A stretch of 64,000 nucleotides of DNA. It comes from Frondihabitans australicus. Its GTDB lineage: Bacteria; Actinomycetota; Actinomycetes; Actinomycetales; Microbacteriaceae. The translations under genes were made by a program, and so were the position numbers. The notes under the pieces were generated by a model. The model ran no database searches. It saw nothing but the letters and a program-made list of their open reading frames with translations, and was not told the origin of the DNA. Shown piece by piece: positions 9,025-18,608 of this stretch (position 1 is the first letter of the stretch; the number at the start of each line of letters is the position of its first letter). The DNA lies in assembly GCF_003634555.1 (NCBI RefSeq), contig NZ_RBKS01000001.1:3844001-3908000 (forward strand), read 5' to 3'.

Positions 9025-10040
9025 GCGGTCACCGCCGGGGACGCGGTCGCCGGGGAGGGCTCGGCTGCTCCTGCGCCCTGGCCGGAGGCCACGGCACGGC
9101 GACGCTCGGTGCCCTCGGCCGACGCGAGCGCGCGGCGGAGGTACTCGCGGTTGATCGCCGAGACGCCGAGGCCGTCGCCGCCGTAGTGCTCGCAGACGAA
9201 GCGGCCCTCGAACCCGAGCGAGATCGCGTCGCGCACGGCGTGGCGGTAGTTGATGAGGCCGAGTTCGAGCGGCGCGGGGCTCGCGGTGTAGAGACCCTGC
9301 GCGGGGTCCTCGTCGCGCGTGTAGTTCTTGACGTGCCAGTAGTTGGCGTGGGGGAGGGTCGCGGCGAGCGTCTCCTGCCAGTCGTCGATCGGGCGGTGCA
9401 GGCGGATCAGGTTGCCGACGTCGGGGTTCAGCCCCACGTTCGACAGGCCGACCTCGGTCACCAGGCGGACGGACGACGCGGCGGTGCCGAGGTAGGTGTC
9501 CTCGTACATCTCGAGGGTCAGCTCGAGGCCGAGCGAGGCTGCGTGCTCGCCGACCTCGCGGACGCGCTTCACGGCGAGGGCGAAGTTCTCCTCGTCGTCG
9601 GGGGCGTCGATCTCGCCCTGCGTCGTCCAGAACCAGAGACGCTGCCTCTGCTCGGCCGTGAGCGGGCGGTGGAAGCCGATCGAGAGCACCTCGGCGCCGA
9701 GCTGCTTCGTCGCCTCGACGGTGCGGTGCGTGTAGTCGAGGTTCTCGGCTCCGGTGACCGGGTCGATGATGCTCGACCGCACGACGCAGACGCTCGACGG
9801 CTCGGTGCCGGCCTCGCGGGCCGCCGCGGCCAGCTCGTCGACGCGGGCGGAGGGGAGGTCGCCGATGCGCACCCAGTTGTCGTTGATCTCGACGTCGGTG
9901 AAGCCGGTCTCGGCGATGCGCGAGAAGGTGTCGACCCACTCGAGTGCGTCGGCGTCCTGCGCCAGGGTGCCGTCGGGGAGGACGGCCGGGAATTGCAGCA
10001 TGGCGGCCGCGATGGGCCAGGTCTCAGGCGTGTAGCGCAT
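9021..10040 (-). CDS. Sugar-phosphate isomerase/epimerase, xylose-isomerase-like TIM barrel
   Basis: A 339-residue protein of the AP-endonuclease-2/xylose-isomerase-like fold. Likely metal ligands are the Glu in LTLEMYED, the Asp in GLNPDVGNL, the His in YWHVKNY and the Glu in VCEHYGGDG. It is the first gene of the five-gene operon, with ATG at 10038-10040 preceded by GGAG. It probably epimerises or isomerises the incoming sugar or sugar acid before phosphorylation. The C-terminal 30 residues are Ala/Pro-rich and low complexity. Families of this fold are too varied for a substrate call. The operator at 10063-10074 overlaps its promoter. Confidence 0.85.
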   Translation of the reverse strand: MRYTPETWPIAAAMLQFPAVLPDGTLAQDADALEWVDTFSRIAETGFTDVEINDNWVRIGDLPSARVDELAAAAREAGTEPSSVCVVRSSIIDPVTGAENLDYTHRTVEATKQLGAEVLSIGFHRPLTAEQRQRLWFWTTQGEIDAPDDEENFALAVKRVREVGEHAASLGLELTLEMYEDTYLGTAASSVRLVTEVGLSNVGLNPDVGNLIRLHRPIDDWQETLAATLPHANYWHVKNYTRDEDPAQGLYTASPAPLELGLINYRHAVRDAISLGFEGRFVCEHYGGDGLGVSAINREYLRRALASAEGTERRRAVASGQGAGAAEPSPATASPAVTA

Positions 10041-10062
10041 CTCACTCCGTTGTAAATCGTCT

Positions 10063-10074
10063 TTCCTATAGGAT
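10063..10074 (-). promoter_or_regulatory. Palindromic operator at the catabolic operon promoter
   Basis: TCCTATAGGA (10064-10073) is a perfect palindrome. On the minus strand it overlaps TATCCT, the likely -10 box of the operon that starts at 10040. It shares TATAGGAT with the site at 2783-2794, so one regulator, probably the GntR/FCD protein, may control both units. Confidence 0.55.
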
Positions 10075-10143
10075 ATGCGCAGTAGCCGAGGTGTCAACTC
10101 CGTCTCCTTCCTCGCGGAGTGGTCGGCCCACTAGGGTCGGGCC

Positions 10144-11576
<1,433 letters not shown>

Positions 11577-11580
<4 letters not shown>

Positions 11581-12230
11581 CCGTCGGCTCCGGTCGGTTC
11601 GACCGCTTCCTCGAGCTTCTCGACGGCGTTCCGGCCGCGCCCGACGCCGAAGCCCTCTACAGGCCGCAGGAGCCCGCGGGAGCCCTGCGCCGCCGCAACC
11701 TCCTCCGCTACCTCACCCTCCTCGCCGACAGCGGCTCCCGCATGATCCTCGTCGGAGAGGCCCCGGGCTGGCGCGGAGCCACCAACACCGGGGTGTCGTT
11801 CATGAGCGTCCGCGAGCTCTCGGCGCGGCCGGGGCTGATGACGCACGGCCCGGACGGCGACGGCTTCGAGCTGCCCGAACACCCCACGGCCCCGTGGGAG
11901 GCCTCCTCGCGCGTCGTCTGGGCGGCACTCGCCGACTGGCCCGGGCCGCTGCCGGTGGCGTGGCCGATCTTCCCGCACCACCCGCACGTGGCGGGCGACC
12001 CGCTGACGAACCGCACGCCTCGGCCCGCCGAGGTGCGCGCCGGCGTTCCGGTCGCGCTGGCGCTCATCGACGCGTTCGGCGGCGACCTCGAGATCGTCGC
12101 GGTGGGGCGGAAGGCGCAGGGGGCGCTGGCGGAGAACGGTGTCGACGCGGTGGCGGTGCGGCATCCTGCGCAGGGTGGGGCCGCTCTCTTCACACAGCAG
12201 GTGCGGGCGCTCGCCCTCGCTCGCTCGTGA
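11577..12230 (+). CDS. Uracil-DNA-glycosylase-superfamily protein
   Basis: A 217-residue protein with the superfamily motif [16 protein letters not shown] near residue 60, which matches the Gly-Glu-x-Pro-Gly water-activating loop of the UDG fold. A second conserved stretch, WPIFPHHPH, follows at about residue 125. Usual motif 2 near the C-terminus reads AVRHPAQGG, similar to the HPS/HPA loop that inserts into DNA. The GTG start overlaps the upstream stop (GTGA), so it is translated with the aldehyde dehydrogenase. It is probably a DNA base-excision enzyme or a diverged relative. The pairing with a dehydrogenase gives no functional clue. Confidence 0.75.
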
Positions 12231-12246
12231 TCGGCCCGGCACAGGA

Positions 12247-12290
12247 AACCGGCCCGGGACTGGCATAGAGCTCAGCGCCGCGGGCCGGTT
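12247..12290. terminator. Terminator-like hairpin
   Basis: AACCGGCCCG (12247-12256) pairs perfectly with CGGGCCGGTT (12281-12290) around a 24-nt loop. It follows the glycosylase-like gene and lacks a U-tract. The rest of the 200-nt gap up to 12433 shows no gene; TACCGT at 12422-12427 is the -10 box of the next gene. Confidence 0.5.
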
Positions 12291-12433
12291 AGAACTGAAG
12301 AGTACCCCCGAGGGCGGCCGAGCAACAGGTTTCGCCGCGTCGAGTGGACAGGAGGGTCCTCCCTCAGGACGATTTCTGTCGAAACCCATACAGTTCATTT
12401 CCCAAAAGGGGGGTACTCGCATACCGTGATGTG

Positions 12434-14722
12434 GTGCCTCGTCTCTCAGCCCCTCGGATCCTCGGTGCCCTGATCGGCTTCACCGGCCTCTCGGTGGTGG
12501 CCGGCGTGCTCGTCGCGATCCTCTTCGTCCCGTCCGTCGCCGTCGCCGGCGAAGGCGTCGTCACCGGCGTCAAGACCTTCAACTCGCTGCCGTCGTACCT
12601 GCAGATCACGCAGCCGGCGCAGGCGTCGTCGATCTACGCGAAGAAGGGCGGCCAGGAGGTCAAGCTGGCCTCGTTCTACGTCGAGAACCGCACCGACGTC
12701 ACGCTCGAGAACATGTCGAAGTACGTGCAGGAGTCGACGATCGACACCGAAGACCCCCGCTACTACAAGGAGGGCGCGATCGACGTGCAGGGCACCATTC
12801 GCGGCGTCCTGGCCACGACCCTCGGCCACGACGTCCAGGGCGGATCGTCGATCACGCAGCAGTACGTCAAGAACGTCCTGGTGCAGCGCTGCGCGCAGGA
12901 GTACGACCAGACCACGCAGAAGGGGCTCGAGCAGGCGCAGAACTGCTACGCGCAGGTGACGGCGACGACGCCGGCCCGCAAGCTCCGTGAGATGCGCTAC
13001 GCGATCGGCGTCGAGAAGCGCTACTCGAAGCACGACATCCTGCAGTCGTACCTCAACCTCGTCGGCTTCGGCGGCACCGTCTACGGCGTCCAGGCGGCTT
13101 CGGAGTACTACTTCGACAACTCGGCGAAAGACCTGCCGGTCTACCAGGCGGCGACCCTGACGGCGATCCTCAACAACCCGCAGAACCTCCGCATCGACCA
13201 GCCCGGCAACAAGGCCAACGGCGCCGCCAACGGCTACGCGCTGACGAAGGCGCGCCGCGACTATGTTCTGGGCCGCATGTACAAGGTCGGCGACATCACG
13301 AAGGCCGAGCTCGACGCCGCGGTCGCGAAGCCGATCATCCCGCACATCACGGCGCAGTCGAACGGCTGCGCCACCGCGGGCGCCTACGACGCCGGCTACT
13401 TCTGCAACTACGTCGAGGCGGCGCTCAAGGCCGACACGGCTCTGGGCGCGACCCAGGCCGACCGCAACGAGAAGCTCACCGAGGGCGGCCTCTCGGTCTA
13501 CACGACGCTGAACCTCGACCTGCAGGCGAAGTCGCAGGCCGCGCTGAGCGCCTACATGCCGACGAGCGTGCCCGGCCTCAACCTGGGTGCGTCGAACGTC
13601 GCCGTCGAGCCGGGAACCGGTCGCATCGTCACGATGGTGCAGAACACCAAGTTCAACGAGACCTCCACCGCTCAGACGGGATCGACGTCGGTGAACTACA
13701 ACACTGACCACGCCTACGGCGGCTCGCAGGGCTTCCAGACCGGATCATCGTTCAAGGTGTTCACCCTGGCGGCCTGGCTCGAGGCCGGGCACACGCTGAA
13801 CGAGAGCGTGTCGACCACGCAGCACTCGCTGCCGATCAGCGAGTTCCACAACTCCTGCTACGGCATCGGCGGGCCCCCCTGGAACGTGTCCAACGCCGAC
13901 CCGGCGCCCGCGTCGATGACCGTCGAGGCGGCGACCGCCGAGTCCGTCAACACCGCGTTCGCCGACATGGGCACGAAGCTCGACCTCTGCGACATCAGCA
14001 AGGCGGCGCAGGGCATGGGGATCCACCCGGCCGACACCACCGCGAACCCGTGGGTCGAGACCCCGTCGATGATTCTCGGCGTCAACTACATCTCGCCGCT
14101 CTCGATGGCCACGGCGTACGCCGGCATCGCCAACAACGGCGTGTGGTGCACCCCCGTCGCCGTCGACAAGGTGCTCGACCAGCACGGCAACGTCGTCAAG
14201 ACCACGCCGACGAAATGCACGCAGGGCATGTCTGCCGACATCGCGCACGGAATCGCGTACGCCACGAAGGGTGTTCTGCAGGCTGGCGGCACCGGCGCAG
14301 CGGCGAACCCCGGCGACGGAGTCCCGATCCTCGCGAAGACCGGCACCACCGACGCGGCCGTGCAGAACTGGCTGGTCACCTCGACGACGAAGATCGCGCA
14401 GGCCACCTGGGTCGGCAACATCTCGGGTCAGGCCGGTTTCTATCACACCTACGTCAACGGGGTGTACGGGTACAGCCTGAAGTTCTACATGGACAAGCAG
14501 ATCATCCGTGACCTCAACGCGGCCTACCCGGGCGCCACGGCGTTCCCCGACCCGCCGGCCTCCGAGATCGGCGTCGTGCAGAAGCCGGCGACCGACCCGA
14601 ACTCGACCGACAAGAACGGCACGTCGAACGGGAAGACCGACGGCGGCACGTCGAACGGCAACTCCAACGGGAACGGGAACTCGAACGGCAACGGCGGCAA
14701 GAACGGCACACCGACTCACTAG
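12434..14722 (+). CDS. Bifunctional class A penicillin-binding protein
   Basis: A 762-residue peptidoglycan synthase anchored by one N-terminal membrane helix (residues about 10-38). The glycosyltransferase GT51 domain shows TIDTEDPRYYKEGAID with the catalytic Glu, and GGSSITQQYVKNVL. The transpeptidase domain has the SxxK serine at residue 438 (TGSSFKVF), the SVN motif (AESVNTAF) and KTGTT. The tail is an Asn/Gly/Ser repeat of about 40 residues, presumably in the cell wall. GTG 12434 was chosen because TACCGT lies exactly 6 nt upstream; it gives a start at PRLSAPRIL and implies a leaderless mRNA. An ATG further upstream (12344) would add an implausible Arg/Pro-rich segment. Role in elongation or division cannot be told. 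Confidence 0.94.
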   Translation: MPRLSAPRILGALIGFTGLSVVAGVLVAILFVPSVAVAGEGVVTGVKTFNSLPSYLQITQPAQASSIYAKKGGQEVKLASFYVENRTDVTLENMSKYVQESTIDTEDPRYYKEGAIDVQGTIRGVLATTLGHDVQGGSSITQQYVKNVLVQRCAQEYDQTTQKGLEQAQNCYAQVTATTPARKLREMRYAIGVEKRYSKHDILQSYLNLVGFGGTVYGVQAASEYYFDNSAKDLPVYQAATLTAILNNPQNLRIDQPGNKANGAANGYALTKARRDYVLGRMYKVGDITKAELDAAVAKPIIPHITAQSNGCATAGAYDAGYFCNYVEAALKADTALGATQADRNEKLTEGGLSVYTTLNLDLQAKSQAALSAYMPTSVPGLNLGASNVAVEPGTGRIVTMVQNTKFNETSTAQTGSTSVNYNTDHAYGGSQGFQTGSSFKVFTLAAWLEAGHTLNESVSTTQHSLPISEFHNSCYGIGGPPWNVSNADPAPASMTVEAATAESVNTAFADMGTKLDLCDISKAAQGMGIHPADTTANPWVETPSMILGVNYISPLSMATAYAGIANNGVWCTPVAVDKVLDQHGNVVKTTPTKCTQGMSADIAHGIAYATKGVLQAGGTGAAANPGDGVPILAKTGTTDAAVQNWLVTSTTKIAQATWVGNISGQAGFYHTYVNGVYGYSLKFYMDKQIIRDLNAAYPGATAFPDPPASEIGVVQKPATDPNSTDKNGTSNGKTDGGTSNGNSNGNGNSNGNGGKNGTPTH

Positions 14723-14756
14723 CGGGCGGGTGTCGGCTGCTCCTGCGCCCTCGTGA

Positions 14757-15317
14757 TCAGGTCGCGGGCGAGAACTCGACGTCGGCCGCCGACGCCACCT
14801 CGGCGGTGCGGCCGGGCGCGGTCTGGAACGACCAGTAGAGATTGGTGTGCGCGATGACCTCGCCCGGAGCCGGGGCGCCGTATTCGCTGAGGTCTTCGGT
14901 GGTGTGCGCGTCGCCGACGAGCGTCACGTCGTAGCCGCGCGTGAACGCGCCGTGGGCTGTGGAGCGGATGCAGGCGTCGGTCTGCGCGCCGGTGAGCACG
15001 AGGCGGCCGATGCCGTCTTTGGCCAGGATCTCCTCCAGCTCGGTCGCCTCGAACGAGTCGCCGTAGTTCTTGCGCACGATGGGCTCGCCGGCGGCCGGTG
15101 TCAGCTCGTCGACGATCTGCCACTCGTCGCTGTCGATGGCGAGGCCGTCGTCGGAGTGCTGCACCCAGACCACGGGCGTGCCCTCCGCGCGGGCGCGGTC
15201 GACGAGACTCGCGATGTTCGCGACGACGCAGTCGCGGTCGTGCGCGCCGGCCACGACGCCCTTCTGCACGTCGACGACGAGCAGGGCGGTGGCGGGGCGG
15301 TCTGTGAGCGTAGTCAT
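14757..15317 (-). CDS. Isochorismatase-like cysteine hydrolase
   Basis: A 186-residue member of the isochorismatase/nicotinamidase fold. The triad is visible: Asp in LLVVDVQKGVV, Lys in IVRKNYGDSF and Cys in TGAQTDACIRSTAHGA. The last segment matches the cis-peptide and nucleophile loop of family hydrolases. ATG is at 15315-15317. It is convergent with the PBP gene, 34 nt apart, with no clear terminator between. The substrate is probably an amide or ester-like small molecule. Neighbours give no pathway context. Confidence 0.88.
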   Translation of the reverse strand: MTTLTDRPATALLVVDVQKGVVAGAHDRDCVVANIASLVDRARAEGTPVVWVQHSDDGLAIDSDEWQIVDELTPAAGEPIVRKNYGDSFEATELEEILAKDGIGRLVLTGAQTDACIRSTAHGAFTRGYDVTLVGDAHTTEDLSEYGAPAPGEVIAHTNLYWSFQTAPGRTAEVASAADVEFSPAT

Positions 15318-15409
15318 GGTGGTCCTTCCGTCGTCCTCGATGGCGCCGAACCTACTCCGCGCCTCCGACACTGCCCCGTCTGGCCGCCTGCCCCCGCGGC
15401 CCCGTGCCC

Positions 15410-15499
15410 CGCCGCATTTCGCGACAGAATCGGGCCCGTCGTCACACCCGTCACCGAGTTTCCGGGCCGCGGCCGCCCGCGAGGTCGCGAAATGCGGCA
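15410..15499. repeat. 90-nt inverted-repeat element, family B, copy 2
   Basis: GCCGCATTTCGCGAC (15411-15425) pairs perfectly with 15484-15498. With one flanking base each side the element has the same 90-nt length as copy 1 at 1945-2034. It lies between two minus-strand genes, in front of the cysteine hydrolase. No transposase is nearby. Confidence 0.8.
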
Positions 15500-15529
15500 G
15501 ACGGGGCAGGAGAGGGCGGGGCGGCGGCG

Positions 15530-16966
15530 TCAGACGACGAGCGCCGTCTCGGGAGCGAGCGACCTCGGCGACCCGAGACCCGCCCACGCGCGCGCCAGCC
15601 GACCGACCGCGTCGTCGAGGTCGCCGAAGTGGGTGGTGATCGGGATCCTGATGTGCCTCTCGAACGCCCCGTCTATGCCGAAGCGCGACCCCGCGGTGAT
15701 GGTGACGCCCTGGTCTCGTGCGGCCAGCGCCAGCGCCGAGCTGAGCGGGGCGCCGAGCCCGACCCAGAGCGCGAGGCCGCCGTCGACGTCGGGCACCTCC
15801 CACTCGGGCAGGCGAGATCGCAGGAGCCCGACGAGTCGATCCCGGGTCACCCGCAGCTCGTCTCGCCTCCCCGCCCGGATCTCGTCGAACCGCTCCATCG
15901 CCTCGACCGCGACGAGCTGCTCGATGATCGCGTTTCCCATGTCGGACGACGGGCGGGCGGCGACGATGCGGTCGATCACGTGCCGGTCGGCGCGGATCCA
16001 GCCGATGCGGAGGCCCGACCACACCACCTTGCTGAGTGAGCCGATCGTGACGACCGTGGCGCCGCGCGCAGGGATCGCGGCGAACTGCGTGGGCGTGAAC
16101 GGACGGTCGATGTCGAGGTCGGCCGTGGTCTCGTCGATCACGAGCACGGTGCCTGTGCGCGCCGCGACGGCCACGAGGCGTTCGCGCGCCTCGTCGGGCA
16201 TCGACGTGCCGGTCGGGTTGTGGAAGTCGGGCATCAGGTAGGCGAGCGCCGGGCGGCCGTCGCGCACGATCTCCTCGAAGTCGACCGGATCGATGCTGGA
16301 CGGCCCCACCGGGCAGGCCACGAGTCGCGCGCCCGCCGCGCGGAACGAGTCGAGCGCGTGCGGGTACGTCGGCGACTCGACGAGCACGCGGTCGGCCCGG
16401 CCGAGCATCGCCCGGGCCACGAGCCCGATCGCGTGCTGGGCGCCCAGCGTGACGAGGATCTCGTCGGGTGAGGTCGGCGCGCCGGCACGGGTGTAGCGGT
16501 CGGCGATCATCTGCCGCAGGTCGGGCAGGCCGAACATGTCGATGCCGAAGCGCGACATCTGCTCGGGGAGGCGTTCGAGCGCGCGGGCGGCGAACGCCGG
16601 AAGCCCCGGCCACGGCGCGGGCACGGCCTTGCTCAGGTCGATCGACAGGGGTCGGACGGAGGCGCCGACCTGGCCGCCGCGCGGCAGCTCGAGGATGCTG
16701 CCGGAGCCCTGGATGCTCGTGAGCACCCCGCGTTCGCGCAGCGTCGAGTACGCCGAGACGATGGTCGTGCGGCTGACCCCGAGGGCCGCGGCGAGAGTGC
16801 GCTCCGCGGGCAGGCGCGACCCGGACCGCAGGCGGCCGTCGATCAGCAGCAGCTGGAGCTTCTCGGCCAGTTCGGCGTGCGCTCGGCCGCCATGACGCCA
16901 CTCGCCGAGGAGCGACACCAGCGCCGTGATGCCGACGGGAAATGGACCGGGACCTGCGAGAGACAT
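15530..16966 (-). CDS. MocR-type regulator (GntR HTH fused to class I aminotransferase fold)
   Basis: A 478-residue fusion. Residues about 25-95 form a GntR winged helix (RLPAERTLAAALGVSRTTI). The rest is a fold-type I PLP-binding domain with the Schiff-base lysine in SLSKVVWSGLRIGW and LMPDFHNPTGTSM. Such proteins sense PLP or an amino compound and usually control a divergent gene. Upstream at 17006-17020 is a 15-bp inverted repeat that fits an operator. Divergently there is a small membrane ORF, and beyond it an MFS exporter. The regulated target is probably one of these. ATG is at 16964-16966. Confidence 0.9.
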   Translation of the reverse strand: MSLAGPGPFPVGITALVSLLGEWRHGGRAHAELAEKLQLLLIDGRLRSGSRLPAERTLAAALGVSRTTIVSAYSTLRERGVLTSIQGSGSILELPRGGQVGASVRPLSIDLSKAVPAPWPGLPAFAARALERLPEQMSRFGIDMFGLPDLRQMIADRYTRAGAPTSPDEILVTLGAQHAIGLVARAMLGRADRVLVESPTYPHALDSFRAAGARLVACPVGPSSIDPVDFEEIVRDGRPALAYLMPDFHNPTGTSMPDEARERLVAVAARTGTVLVIDETTADLDIDRPFTPTQFAAIPARGATVVTIGSLSKVVWSGLRIGWIRADRHVIDRIVAARPSSDMGNAIIEQLVAVEAMERFDEIRAGRRDELRVTRDRLVGLLRSRLPEWEVPDVDGGLALWVGLGAPLSSALALAARDQGVTITAGSRFGIDGAFERHIRIPITTHFGDLDDAVGRLARAWAGLGSPRSLAPETALVV

Positions 16967-17005
16967 GCGTCCACAGTAGTCGAATTGGCTCTTTTTGATA
17001 AAGAT

Positions 17006-17020
17006 ATCCAGCGATTGGAT
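17006..17020. promoter_or_regulatory. Inverted-repeat operator in the MocR intergenic region
   Basis: ATCCA-GCGAT-TGGAT is a 15-bp inverted repeat between the divergent starts at 16966 and 17027. A further ATTGG at 16984-16988 resembles one half-site. The rightmost half overlaps the position expected for the -10 box of the plus-strand ORF. Binding by the MocR protein is inferred. Confidence 0.45.
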
Positions 17021-17026
17021 TGCGAC

Positions 17027-17446
17027 ATGAGCGCACTGGACATCACGAATCAGACCATTTTCCTGCACGCCGCGAGCCGAGCGGGCCACTCCGACCGCGG
17101 CCTGAGTATCGTCATCGTCGCCACGGCCGTGATCGCAGGAATCCTCGCCGTCGGCTGGATCGCGTCCCGGACGGGCACCAGCCTGCGCACCGGAGAGCGA
17201 CGCGTCGACGTGCAGCGTCGGGTCGCCCTGACCCGTCAGCCGGCGTCGGCCCGCGACCGGCTGGACTCCGGCGACTCCGGCGACTCCGATGACTCCCGCG
17301 CCACCGCCCGCGAGCGCGTCCCGTCGATGGCGGCCCAGGTGGCGGCGGCGACGGCCAGCACTGCGACGAGCGTCACCACGCCCGGCCAGCCGGCACCCGC
17401 GAAGGCGAACCCGGCGGCCCAGCCGACCACGCTGGATCCTGCGTAG
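17027..17446 (+). CDS. Hypothetical single-pass membrane protein (C-terminal half uncertain)
   Basis: A 139-codon ORF beginning MSALDITNQTIF, with one hydrophobic helix at residues about 27-45 (SIVIVATAVIAGILAVGW) followed by a basic stretch. The first 70 codons have the GC-rich third positions of real genes. A plausible -10 (TTGGAT) lies 6 nt before the ATG, and an operator-like repeat precedes it. The last 70 codons run antisense to the final helix and tail of the MFS gene, an unusual 211-bp overlap, and look like a compositional shadow (Ala/Thr/Pro-rich). The N-terminal part may be real and the reading frame longer than the ancestral gene. No family recognised. Confidence 0.4.
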   Translation: MSALDITNQTIFLHAASRAGHSDRGLSIVIVATAVIAGILAVGWIASRTGTSLRTGERRVDVQRRVALTRQPASARDRLDSGDSGDSDDSRATARERVPSMAAQVAAATASTATSVTTPGQPAPAKANPAAQPTTLDPA

Positions 17447-18501
17447 TAGAAGAGATTGTAGAGCGACGCGGCCTGGGCCCGGTGCTCGGGCCGCGCGCGA
17501 GCCCCCACCCAGCCGGAGGCGACGGAGTGGGCGCCGAAGAATCCGGCGGTGAGCACGATGAGCCCGACGACGATCACGACGACGTGCGGCACGAGCGTGA
17601 GCAGCACCCCGGCGACCATCACGGCGATCGACGAGACGAGCACCGTGTGGCGACCGAGGCGCACGACGAGCGAGCCGGCCACGCGCGACGAGACGGTGCC
17701 GGCGAGGTACGCGAAGAACAGAAGGGCCGACTGCGACGCCGTGAGGCGGAACGGAGCCGCCTCGAGCCGGAACGACAGGTAGTTGTAGACGGCGACGAAC
17801 CCGCCCATGAGAAGCAGGCCCTGCGCGAAGAGCACGAGGAGACCGGGATTCCGCAGCTGGCGCGCGACAACACGGGGCAGGGCCACGCGGGTCGCACCCG
17901 AGTCGCGGCGAACGAACCCCTGCGCTCGCGGGACGAGCAGCGCGAACACCACCGTCGCCGCGGCCGAGACGAGGGCGACCACGAGGATCCCGGCGCGCCA
18001 GCCCCACAGCTCGCCGAGCGGCGCGGCGACCACTCGGCCCAGGAGCCCGCCGAGCGTCGTCCCCGACACGTAGGTGCCGGCCGCGACCGCCGAGACACCC
18101 CGGCTGATCTCCTCGTGCAGGTACGTCACCGCGATCGCCGGGACCCCGCCGAGCGCGAAGCCCTGGACGACACGGACGGCCAGGAGAGACCCGAGGCCCG
18201 GCATGACCGGCACGATGAGCCCGGCGACGACCGCGGCGCCGAGCGACAGCCGCATCACCGGCAGCCGCCCCCACCGGTCGGCCGCCCACGACCACGGCAA
18301 GACGCCGATGGCGAGTCCGATCGTCGCGGCCGAGACCGTCAGCGCCGCCTGCGCCGGCGCCACCGAGAGGTCGCGCGCGACGAGCGGCAGCACGCCCTGC
18401 ACCGAGTAGAGCTGGGCGAAGGTGGCGATCCCGGCGAAGAAGAGGGCCAGCAGGATCCGGCGATACTCGCGCGACCCGCGTGCGTGCCCCTCGAACCCCA
18501 C
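17236..18501 (-). CDS. MFS transporter, drug/inner-membrane exporter type (YnfM-like)
   Basis: A 421-residue major facilitator with about 12 helices. The loop after helix 2 reads AADRWGRLPVMR, a variant of the MFS A-motif, and GVPAIAVTYLHEE follows in helices 4-5 as in YnfM/arabinose-efflux relatives. A GTG start (MGFEGHARG) is preceded by GAGGG. The C-terminus ends in a low-complexity Ser/Glu/Pro/Arg tail, the section that overlaps the antisense ORF. It is probably controlled by the MocR gene next door or by its own promoter. The substrate is unknown. Confidence 0.9.
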   Translation of the reverse strand: MGFEGHARGSREYRRILLALFFAGIATFAQLYSVQGVLPLVARDLSVAPAQAALTVSAATIGLAIGVLPWSWAADRWGRLPVMRLSLGAAVVAGLIVPVMPGLGSLLAVRVVQGFALGGVPAIAVTYLHEEISRGVSAVAAGTYVSGTTLGGLLGRVVAAPLGELWGWRAGILVVALVSAAATVVFALLVPRAQGFVRRDSGATRVALPRVVARQLRNPGLLVLFAQGLLLMGGFVAVYNYLSFRLEAAPFRLTASQSALLFFAYLAGTVSSRVAGSLVVRLGRHTVLVSSIAVMVAGVLLTLVPHVVVIVVGLIVLTAGFFGAHSVASGWVGARARPEHRAQAASLYNLFYYAGSSVVGWAAGFAFAGAGWPGVVTLVAVLAVAAATWAAIDGTRSRAVARESSESPESPESSRSRADAG

Positions 18502-18557
18502 GCCCTCACGCTACGCCGCCGTGCGACGCCGGCCGAGAGGGTCGCTCGGCGACGAGA

Positions 18558-18591
18558 AAGGCCCCGCCCACCGGGTGGTGAGCGGGGCCTT
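18558..18591 (-). terminator. Intrinsic terminator after the Clp ATPase gene
   Basis: AAGGCCCCGC (18558-18567) pairs with GCGGGGCCTT (18582-18591), with inner CCACC/GGTGG. In the minus direction the stem ends in a short T run (TTTC). It isolates the Clp gene from the MFS gene downstream. Confidence 0.85.
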
Positions 18592-18608
18592 CGGGTGAGG
18601 TCGCGAGG

